Of a stretch of 7,085 nucleotides of DNA, positions 1 to 4,596 are shown piece by piece (position 1 is the stretch's first letter; each line of letters begins with the position of its first letter). A program made the translations under genes and the position numbers. Under the pieces are notes generated by a model that worked only from the letters and a program-made list of their open reading frames with translations, was not told where the DNA came from and did not search any database. The stretch lies in the NCBI GenBank assembly GCA_027886795.1, contig JAPCJU010000059.1, forward strand, positions 1 to 7,085, read 5' to 3'. The stretch comes from Nitrososphaerota archaeon (GTDB lineage: Archaea > Thermoproteota > Nitrososphaeria > Nitrososphaerales > CADDZS01).

Positions 1-198
1 AAAAGATCTATCAATCACAAACTCAATCCAATCATCTGGAGGGACACCAAACGCTACGTCAACCGCCCAATCTGTCTCTTGTTCTATGAAGCCCCATATC
101 ATGATCATGAATTCACTGAACTTGTTGGAATCGCGTAGGTTCTTCAAATCATTCAGAATCTCCCATCTATCGAATTCGATAGTAGGTTCTACACTCAT
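1..198 (-). CDS. Hypothetical protein, N-terminal part (runs off left edge)
   Basis: An open frame of 66 codons runs from an ATG at 198..196 to the window edge without a stop. It begins MSVEPTIEFDRWEILNDL. An in-frame TGA lies three codons upstream, so translation cannot start further up in this window. The visible part is acidic and rich in Trp, Phe and Ile. It shows no signal peptide, no clear membrane span and no motif I recognise, although a stretch near residues 30-38 (FMIMIWGF) is quite hydrophobic. It lies downstream of the tRNA gene on the same strand, but probably has its own promoter because a T-run follows the tRNA. The function is unknown. That it is coding rests only on the uninterrupted frame and natural-looking composition, so confidence is moderate. 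Confidence 0.55.
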   Translation of the reverse strand, partial: MSVEPTIEFDRWEILNDLKNLRDSNKFSEFMIMIWGFIEQETDWAVDVAFGVPPDDWIEFVIDRSF

Positions 199-209
199 AA
201 TTCGTCAAG

Positions 210-261
210 GATGAAGATGCACAATCATATGGTTGTTGGTTGCAAAATTGTGTACTTCATC
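210..261. repeat. Imperfect inverted repeat / hairpin in the intergenic region
   Basis: GATGAAG (210-216) is the exact complement of CTTCATC (255-261). Just inside, GCACAAT (219-225) pairs with ATTGTGT (247-253) with one G-T wobble. The arms are separated by a 2x1 internal loop and enclose a 21-nt loop containing GGTTGTTGGTTG. It lies between the tRNA 3' end and the ATG of the left-edge gene, so on the minus strand it would sit in that gene's leader or promoter. It could be an operator, an RNA hairpin or a transcription-end structure; nothing in the sequence decides between these. Confidence 0.5.
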
Positions 262-285
262 GCGCCGGGTGGTGGAGAGAGTGCG

Positions 286-289
286 AAAA
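286..289 (-). terminator. T-run after tRNA-Pro
   Basis: Four T residues on the minus strand follow the encoded CCA end directly. Short oligo-T tracts are the usual archaeal transcription termination signal. The tract is short, so it may be only part of the signal. Confidence 0.4.
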
Positions 290-320
290 TGGTGGGGTCG
301 GCCGGATTTGAACCGGCGAT

Positions 321-344
321 TTGTGGAGCACGTTGAGAATGCCT
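321..344 (-). other. tRNA-Pro intron 3 (24 nt, position 45/46, variable loop)
   Basis: The central helix GTGG (nt 40-43) pairs with CCAC near the 3' end of the intron. The bulges are CGA and AAA, and the inner helix GGCAT pairs with GTGCT, using wobbles at its ends, around loop TCTCAAC. Cuts within the bulges leave a standard 5-nt variable loop, CGATC. The outer exon helix is almost absent, with only a G39-U47 pair, so this is a half or relaxed BHB. Confidence 0.75.
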
Positions 345-352
345 CGCCACCG

Positions 353-387
353 CTCCGTGATACCAGCAAGTCATTTACTTGCCAGCT
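353..387 (-). other. tRNA-Pro intron 2 (35 nt, canonical position 37/38)
   Basis: The exon flanks CCACC (27-31) and GGTGG (39-43) form the anticodon stem exactly. The intron has its own strong hairpin: GCTGGCAAGT pairs along its whole length with ACTTGCTGGT, counting wobbles, around a loop of AAATG type. The central BHB helix is relaxed: C32, U33 and G34 pair with the 3' part of the intron, but G35 faces A. A one-base shift of both cuts gives the same mature tRNA because G37 is repeated at the other junction. Confidence 0.72.
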
Positions 388-400
388 CCCCAGGGTGGTA

Positions 401-417
401 ATTTAGCTCTGAAGAGT
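401..417 (-). other. tRNA-Pro intron 1 (17 nt, position 24/25, D arm)
   Basis: This fits a perfect bulge-helix-bulge. Outer helix TGGT (D loop) pairs with ACCA (nt 26-29), and the central 4-bp helix TTAG pairs with CTAA. The two 3-nt bulges are GAA and ATT, and the inner helix CTC/GAG has loop TTCA. Cutting after the second base of each bulge removes ACTCTTCAGAGCTAAAT and leaves U25, which pairs with G10. It is very short, and a non-canonical site of this kind is known to need the broad-specificity archaeal splicing endonucleases. Confidence 0.82.
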
Positions 418-479
418 TCCTAAACCAAGCTGGACGACGACCCCAAGATCTTTTGTGGAATTCGAACTTCTCTTTCGGG

Positions 480-486
480 TTTTAAT
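480..486 (-). promoter_or_regulatory. Candidate TATA box for tRNA-Pro
   Basis: ATTAAAA on the minus strand is centred about 39 nt upstream of tRNA nt 1. The usual archaeal TATA-to-start distance of about 26 nt would place the start near 457 and give a leader of about 13 nt. It lies just past the stop codon of the kinase gene. The call rests on position and AT content only. Confidence 0.4.
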
Positions 487-500
487 GCTTTGTTAGCATT
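484..500. repeat. Small hairpin spanning the kinase stop codon
   Basis: AATGCT (484-489) and AGCATT (495-500) form a perfect 6-bp stem around a 5-nt loop. The TAA stop (495..493 on the minus strand) lies in the 3' arm and loop, and the arm at 484-489 overlaps the candidate tRNA TATA box. It may mark the 3' end of the operon transcript or be chance. Confidence 0.35.
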
Positions 501-1317
501 TGACATAGGATAGAATGTCTTCGAATGATTTCTCTATGGGTGCGTCCTTGTATTTCCGGAGCTTTGCGATAAACTTGCTTTTAGAAAAATGTGGAGATTG
601 TTTCTCAAATCCCAATATTTTCTGAATCTTCTCGCTTTGCCATCCCGCCAAGAAGAAAAACTGAGCAACAGCCGTTAAGTTTGAGACCCTCCTGTTTTTG
701 CTTGCAGATTCATAGTCAATGATGGTGGTCTTTGGTTCCCCTTTCCATATCAGAACATGTTTCGTTGGATTGCTCAGCTCGCCATGATCGAGACCGTTGA
801 CATCTAGCAGATAACATTGCTCCAAGACATTGCGGATTAATGATCTCGTATACTTCTTAGATGTCCTAGTCTTCAGTTTTGCCGCCCATTTTCCCAGCTT
901 GATCGAGTCAATGAACTGCATCGCAAATAGATCTTTCGAGGCGGAAATGGATCTCGGACCAACTCCGAACGAATTTGCAAAACTTTGCAGTTCATGGTCG
1001 CGGCTCATATCGGAGCGATTTGCGTCGGCGCGCCTAATCTTCAAGGCTATGATTTCGTTTTCGGATTTCATTCTTGCCTTGACAACTGTACTGACACATC
1101 CCCTTCCTATTATTCCGAATTTGCCGACCTTGGAGGTTCCTTCGAAAATCAGTTCTTCCACGCCCAGCTCCTTTAGTTGATCAAGCCTTGAGTCAAAACT
1201 CGAAAGGTCGTTACCGGGATAACAGAGAACTGATCCATGAAGTTTCTTGCTTAATTCGCGCCTCCTGACCACAATCAGCTGATCTGATAGGCCAGAAGTT
1301 TCGATTCCGAGCTGCAT
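493..1317 (-). CDS. Predicted atypical serine/threonine protein kinase (COG2112-like)
   Basis: The 274-residue protein has a kinase-like core. A glycine-rich loop GIIGRGCVSTVV lies at about 68-79. An invariant-type lysine sits in IALKI (K93), and a helix-C glutamate candidate is E109. The catalytic-loop equivalent is LDHGELSNPTKHVLI (178-190), and the DFG equivalent is IIDYES (D201). The first 60 residues are not recognised. The HGE-L-S-x-P-x-KHV pattern recalls the archaeal predicted kinase family COG2112, distant from Rio and Bud32 kinases. The usual catalytic Asp of HGD/HRD is Glu here, so activity is not certain. The ATG start lies 7 nt after the cca stop, making this the last gene of thpR-cca-kinase; no clear Shine-Dalgarno is seen. 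The substrate is unknown. Its place beside RNA-end enzymes suggests but does not prove a role in RNA metabolism. Confidence 0.8.
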   Translation of the reverse strand: MQLGIETSGLSDQLIVVRRRELSKKLHGSVLCYPGNDLSSFDSRLDQLKELGVEELIFEGTSKVGKFGIIGRGCVSTVVKARMKSENEIIALKIRRADANRSDMSRDHELQSFANSFGVGPRSISASKDLFAMQFIDSIKLGKWAAKLKTRTSKKYTRSLIRNVLEQCYLLDVNGLDHGELSNPTKHVLIWKGEPKTTIIDYESASKNRRVSNLTAVAQFFFLAGWQSEKIQKILGFEKQSPHFSKSKFIAKLRKYKDAPIEKSFEDILSYVKC

Positions 1318-1324
1318 TCAGACA

Positions 1325-2716
1325 CTACTCATCGGTTACGAGCGCGATTATTTCATTGTCGAGCCAGTCGCCACGACTAGATTTCAGAATTTTCAATCCA
1401 ACCGAAATTCTGTGGTTTTTCCTGATCTCTTTCTTGATTTCTTCAGATAGACCAACGGAATCCAGTCTTTCCCGAGATAGCAATTTTTCCAGATACTTTG
1501 GGGCACTCGTTGAATCTCTCTCAAAAATCGATTCGATCCTGCCGTCCTCCCCGATCCAGGTCAGTATAGCTCTTGCTTTGTTTTTCGAATAGTAACTGGA
1601 GACTTCTGACTCTCTGTAGTATTCTGGCCCCTTTCTCGAATGAAGTTTTCCAAGTTTGTCGTCGGCGAGTAGGAACAAAAGGGCAGAATGGGTCTGCTCG
1701 TCCGAAGCAGCTCGCGACCTAAGAACCAGAAATCCGAATCTGGAAAGTTTGTCCGAAATTGCGTCGACGCTTCGCCTGAGTTGTCCCCAGCGGATGTCGG
1801 GGCTGCGCTTCTCGTTGTTAAAGCTAACAACCAAAAGATTGGAAAACAATTCTCTGGTCTTTGAGTTGAGAGTTGGCTTTTTGATCTTCTTACTGAGAAA
1901 GAACGAAAGAGCAGGGTTCGAAAGAAATCGTCTGCTTTGAAGTACCAGCTTCGCAACATTCCTTGGAGAGATCGCAGTACCTAGATTCCTCGTTGTATCG
2001 ACAGGATCGAGGACTACGAGCGGACTCTGGAATGAGGCTGCCAAGTCTTTATCATAGCTTTCAAGTGAAATCACTTCGCCTGGCCTGATTCTTGAAAGAG
2101 CTTGCAGTACTCCAACAAACGATCCCTTCCAGATAATCAGTACTTCGCACACGTATCCGCTAAAACCCTGCACCTTGACCTCCGCCCCGTAAACTCCTGT
2201 CGCTTTAACGAATTTCTTGAAAAGTCTAGCTTCAAGCTTCAGTTTCTCGTCGAGCTTTGACGCGATGTACTTTGTGTGAAATGGCGACCTGTCTGCAGCA
2301 CTGCGCCACTCACCTTGGGTAACCTTGTAGCATGGAACTAGATTGACTCGAACATTGTCGACGAATGCCTCGACGTATGGGTGCTCTGCGTACCTGAGAT
2401 TAACCTCGTAGCCTTTCACAGCCTCCGAGATGGATCTGATGGCAACAGACTCTAGTTTCTCCCTTGAAAATTCAACCGGATAGAGCAGAAAAAAATCAAT
2501 GTCATGACTCCCCTTCAACCAAGTTCCGCGTGCGTAAGAGCCACCGAGCACAATCTCGGGTCTAGGATCAGCAGATTCCTTGTCGAGGGCTTCTTTTATT
2601 AGGGCAGATACGTTTAGGGCAACTTCCTGAAGCTTCTTTATTTCGAGGAGGCTCGGAGTCACCAGTTTGGAAGCCCTGGAAAGTACGTTTTCAAGAGACG
2701 AGGCAGTTTTGGACAT
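1325..2716 (-). CDS. cca: CCA tRNA nucleotidyltransferase, archaeal class I
   Basis: The enzyme adds or repairs the 3' CCA of tRNAs in the cytoplasm, using CTP and ATP without a nucleic acid template. The 463-residue length matches archaeal class I enzymes (about 440-460). The nucleotidyltransferase signature GGSYARGTWLKGSHDIDFFLLYP spans about 58-80, with D72 and D74 as metal ligands. AEHPYVEAFVD is followed by VNLVPCYK, then DRSPFHTKY and the VYGAEVKVQGFSGYVCEVLI block (175-195), all typical of the family. In Archaeoglobus and Sulfolobus enzymes, as I recall them, VNLVPCY reads VDVVPCY or VDIVP, and that Asp is the third catalytic carboxylate; here it is N125 (codon AAT). Neighbouring E116 and D120 might compensate. 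The gene follows thpR by 11 nt and precedes the kinase by 7 nt, so all three are probably co-transcribed. The identity is clear; full activity is not proven by sequence. Confidence 0.95.
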   Translation of the reverse strand: MSKTASSLENVLSRASKLVTPSLLEIKKLQEVALNVSALIKEALDKESADPRPEIVLGGSYARGTWLKGSHDIDFFLLYPVEFSREKLESVAIRSISEAVKGYEVNLRYAEHPYVEAFVDNVRVNLVPCYKVTQGEWRSAADRSPFHTKYIASKLDEKLKLEARLFKKFVKATGVYGAEVKVQGFSGYVCEVLIIWKGSFVGVLQALSRIRPGEVISLESYDKDLAASFQSPLVVLDPVDTTRNLGTAISPRNVAKLVLQSRRFLSNPALSFFLSKKIKKPTLNSKTRELFSNLLVVSFNNEKRSPDIRWGQLRRSVDAISDKLSRFGFLVLRSRAASDEQTHSALLFLLADDKLGKLHSRKGPEYYRESEVSSYYSKNKARAILTWIGEDGRIESIFERDSTSAPKYLEKLLSRERLDSVGLSEEIKKEIRKNHRISVGLKILKSSRGDWLDNEIIALVTDE

Positions 2717-2727
2717 TCGAACACTTA

Positions 2728-3291
2728 CTATGACTCGAAAACGTGCAGGTCTGAATACTCCGGTCCTGACGGTGTTAGATGCGATAGTTTCAAACGCAAA
2801 TTCTTGATCTTCGCGCTGCCCAGTTCTTGATTTTTATGCTCATAAATGAAGCTCACCAATCTATCCTTGTTTCTGCCGGACCTGACCCTCGCTATAGTAA
2901 CGTGCGGGCTGAATCTTTCTGGATCACTACTTCCTCCAACTTGAACCGTTTTTAGAAGAGAGTTAACAGTTAGGGCTTGTTTCTCTAAAGTGGAAGCAGA
3001 CGAAGGATCTAGTCCAATCCAGATCACAGAAATTCTCCTTTCATCCGGGAAAGCGCCAATTCCCCTGAAGACAAGGTCGAGTTCAAAATTCTCCACTTTT
3101 CCCCGCAGTGCGTTTACTATCTGTAGCTTGTCTTCCTCGTCGATTTCTCCAAGAAATCTGATGGTAAAATGCAGAATGTCAGCGTTGACAAGTTTCAAGT
3201 CAGCTCCAGTTGACTTCAATTCATTCTGAAGGTGACTCACTTTTTCAAGAAATACCGGATCAACGATGTCATAAGATAGAAATGCCCGCAA
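2728..3291 (-). CDS. thpR: RNA 2',3'-cyclic phosphodiesterase / 2'-5' RNA ligase
   Basis: This 2H phosphoesterase (LigT/ThpR) opens 2',3'-cyclic phosphates and can join RNA ends through a reversible 2'-5' bond. Both H-x-T-x catalytic motifs are present: HFTI at 41-44 (in ILHFTIRFLGEI) and HVTI at 130-133 (in FSPHVTIARVR). The 187-residue length is typical. The start is TTG at 3291..3289: the N-terminus MRAFLSYDI matches the family's usual beginning, and an in-frame TAA five codons upstream rules out a longer form. AGG in AAAGGCG lies about 9 nt before it and may serve as a weak ribosome site. It is first in the thpR-cca-kinase operon. Adjacency of thpR-type genes to cca is known in other archaea (I recall Pyrococcus), which fits a role in tRNA end metabolism. 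The physiological substrate of this family is unsettled. Confidence 0.93.
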   Translation of the reverse strand: MRAFLSYDIVDPVFLEKVSHLQNELKSTGADLKLVNADILHFTIRFLGEIDEEDKLQIVNALRGKVENFELDLVFRGIGAFPDERRISVIWIGLDPSSASTLEKQALTVNSLLKTVQVGGSSDPERFSPHVTIARVRSGRNKDRLVSFIYEHKNQELGSAKIKNLRLKLSHLTPSGPEYSDLHVFES

Positions 3292-3465
3292 ACGCGATCG
3301 CCTTTATGATTTTGATTTCGGGTGGTTCTAATTCTTTCTTTTTGGAGAAATCAGCGTCAAAAAATTGACCACATCTCAAAACAAATATTAGGTGAGGTCC
3401 AAAATGCTATCTTCTGGAAATTGAGCTTGATCATTTTTCCTAGATTGATCTTTGCGAATAGGGCC

Positions 3466-3473
3466 TTAAAGTA
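3466..3473 (+). promoter_or_regulatory. Candidate TATA box for the plus-strand operon
   Basis: TTAAAGTA is preceded by the GC-richer AGGGCC, in a region of 261 nt (3292-3552) that separates two divergent operons. The normal archaeal spacing would place the start near 3495 and give a leader of about 55-60 nt to the preferred ATG at 3553. The rest of the region is AT-rich. It holds a TTGATC repeat (3427-3432 and 3446-3451) but no gene that I can support. No convincing TATA box was found for thpR on the other strand. Confidence 0.35.
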
Positions 3474-3543
3474 AGAAAATGGAGTTCGAATGATATTGAC
3501 GATGACCCAAACGTTGAATCCAAGCCAGAAAACCGGAAATTCC

Positions 3544-3547
3544 GAGG
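3544..3547 (+). promoter_or_regulatory. Ribosome binding site deciding the start at 3553
   Basis: GAGG sits 5 nt before the ATG at 3553. The upstream in-frame ATGs at 3490 and 3502 have no comparable site, and 3490 lies very near the predicted transcription start. Confidence 0.55.
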
Positions 3548-3552
3548 AAGCA

Positions 3553-4146
3553 ATGACGAAGCAGACGAGGCTCGTTCTATGTATCACCGGAATGCCCGGC
3601 TCCGGGAAATCCACTGCCTCCGAGATTTCGAAAAGCATGGGTTTTGAGGTTTTCAGGATGGGAGACGATGTCAGGATGGAGGCAGAAAGAAGGAAACTTG
3701 CGCCCACTGACGAGAATCTGGGCGCAATAATGCTTCAACTGAGGCAGAGCGGAGGGCCCATCGCTATCGCACATCTCTGCAAGCAGAGAATCGAAAAGGA
3801 CTCAAAGTCGCCTTACGTATTGATCGACGGGATCAGAAATATGAATGAGTTTCTGGAATTCCAGAAACTCGGCGAAGCCGTTCTTATTTCCATTCACGCC
3901 TCGCCCGAACGCAGGTACAAATTTCTCCAGTCCAGGGCCAGGAGCGATTCACCCAACAGTTTTCAATCCTTCGAGGCAAGGGACAGGCGAGAGCTTTCCG
4001 TCGGAATAGGAGAAGCGATCGCCCTAAGTGATGAAATCATAATCAATTCCGGTTCGATAGAAGAATTAAAGCGGAATGTGAGCGAGCTCTTCTCCAGATT
4101 GAAGAAATCCTTCGCCTCCTCAGATCAAACTGAAACCGTGTCGTAG
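3553..4146 (+). CDS. UPF0200-type P-loop nucleotide kinase
   Basis: A P-loop protein of the adenylate/dephospho-CoA kinase-like group that archaeal annotations call UPF0200. Counting from ATG 3553 it has 197 residues. Walker A ITGMPGSGKST spans 11-21. MGDDVRMEAERR at 36-47 matches the family's G-D-V-R-x-E region, VLIDGIRNMNE at 89-99 is the hallmark DGIR motif, and RYKFLQSRARSDSP at 121-134 is the lid-like Arg-rich stretch. Family members begin a few residues before the P-loop, which with the GAGG site supports 3553; a frame from 3490 would add 21 poorly conserved-looking residues. The next gene follows after 3 nt, a pairing with the DUF54 protein seen in other archaea. The substrate is not established. 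It should not be called dephospho-CoA kinase without testing, as archaea are known to use a different, DUF359-type enzyme for that step. Confidence 0.88.
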   Translation: MTKQTRLVLCITGMPGSGKSTASEISKSMGFEVFRMGDDVRMEAERRKLAPTDENLGAIMLQLRQSGGPIAIAHLCKQRIEKDSKSPYVLIDGIRNMNEFLEFQKLGEAVLISIHASPERRYKFLQSRARSDSPNSFQSFEARDRRELSVGIGEAIALSDEIIINSGSIEELKRNVSELFSRLKKSFASSDQTETVS

Positions 4147-4149
4147 CAT

Positions 4150-4596
4150 TTGGAAGTACAGGACAAACCTCAATCTCTTGAAAAAATAGAAGTTGACATT
4201 GTCGCCGAAGCTCAAGTAAAGAAAACAGAATCGAAAGAAAAAGTTGCGGCTGCCCTCTCCAATTTACTTCCTGAGCGAGGAGAACTTCGATTCGAAGATG
4301 ACAGGGTCATGTTTGTATCTTCGAGCATAGAATCGTTAAGGCATCTAAAAGATCAGTTCCGAGACAGGCGTGTTAGGTCGGCAGCGAGAAGGCTCCTTCT
4401 GTCAAATCAGGAGGAAGGGTCTCTTCAAACTTATCTACTTTTGAACAAGCAGGCAGCGACCGCAGGAATTGGGGCACTGTGCGACGATCCGAGAGAATCT
4501 GCGCTGGGGCCGATAGTTCTTCGCTTGAAATCAAATCAGTTGCAATCAGTCATAGATTGGATGACCCATGGCTATGACAATGTCGAAAGATCGTAG
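4150..4596 (+). CDS. COG1325/DUF54 exosome-associated RNA-binding protein
   Basis: The 148-residue protein resembles the archaeal family annotated as a predicted exosome subunit (COG1325, DUF54/PF01877). Evidence is the pattern LEKIEVDIVAEAQ near the N-terminus, NLLPE at 38-42, a basic stretch RDRRVRSAARRLLL at 71-84, and the C-terminal block LLLNKQAATAGIGAL followed by DPRESALGPIVLRLKS (97-127), which is the best conserved part. The start is TTG at 4150, three nt after the upstream stop; the in-frame TAG at 4144-4146 excludes a longer form, and the next ATG (4306) would delete the first strands. It is translationally close to the UPF0200 gene and likely co-expressed. A role in RNA binding or 3'-to-5' decay is inferred from genome context in the family, not proven. 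Its last 25 nt overlap the 3' end of rnz on the other strand. Confidence 0.82.
   Translation: MEVQDKPQSLEKIEVDIVAEAQVKKTESKEKVAAALSNLLPERGELRFEDDRVMFVSSSIESLRHLKDQFRDRRVRSAARRLLLSNQEEGSLQTYLLLNKQAATAGIGALCDDPRESALGPIVLRLKSNQLQSVIDWMTHGYDNVERS

Larger units (their letters stand above)
290..444 (-). tRNA. tRNA-Pro(GGG), three introns, CCA encoded
   Basis: The ends show a tRNA plainly: acceptor GGGGTCG (444..438) pairs with CGACCCC (300..294), followed by A73 and an encoded CCA (292..290). The T arm is GCCGG-TTCAAAT-CCGGC. The 155-nt gene folds into a normal 79-nt tRNA when three introns are removed. Exon 1 (444..418) ends after A24. Exon 2 (400..388) carries T25, A26, the CCACC anticodon strand, C32, T33, anticodon GGG (391..389) and G37. 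Exon 3 (352..345) gives C38, GGTGG and C44-G45. Exon 4 starts at 320 with A46. After splicing the D stem (GTCC/GGAT) has four pairs, the anticodon stem five, and the variable loop is CGATC. Invariant bases U8, A14, G18, G19, A21, U33, C56 and A58 are present, G15-C48 can form, and G37 and A73 suit proline. Readings as Leu(CAG) or Glu(CTC) fail. The 37/38 junction has a relaxed BHB and is the least certain. Confidence 0.88.

Noticed and set aside
199..268. C/D box small RNA in the left intergenic region
   Set aside because: GCGATGAAG on the minus strand weakly resembles box C, but no CTGA D box sits at a proper distance; the pairing arms explain the sequence better.
321..344. tRNA-Glu(CTC) reading, using TTCTCAA as anticodon loop
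   Set aside because: The closing pair is A-C and the distance to the T stem is 5 nt too long; these bases form the loop of intron 3.
290..444. tRNA-Leu(CAG) reading, using CTTCAGA in the 5' part as anticodon loop
   Set aside because: It gives no usable anticodon stem or long variable arm, and leaves the D stem broken; the same bases form the inner hairpin of a perfect BHB intron.
830..1180. Plus-strand open frames opposite the kinase gene
   Set aside because: They are Ser/Pro/Phe-rich shadows of a real gene with no ribosome site or family match.
3490..3552. Longer N-terminus of the UPF0200 protein (starts at 3490 or 3502)
   Set aside because: The added residues do not look like the family, and the GAGG site 5 nt before ATG 3553 marks a better start.
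3357..3707. Minus-strand open frame of 116 codons across the divergent intergenic region
   Set aside because: Half of it is antisense to the UPF0200 P-loop region, it has no recognisable motif, and it looks like a shadow frame.
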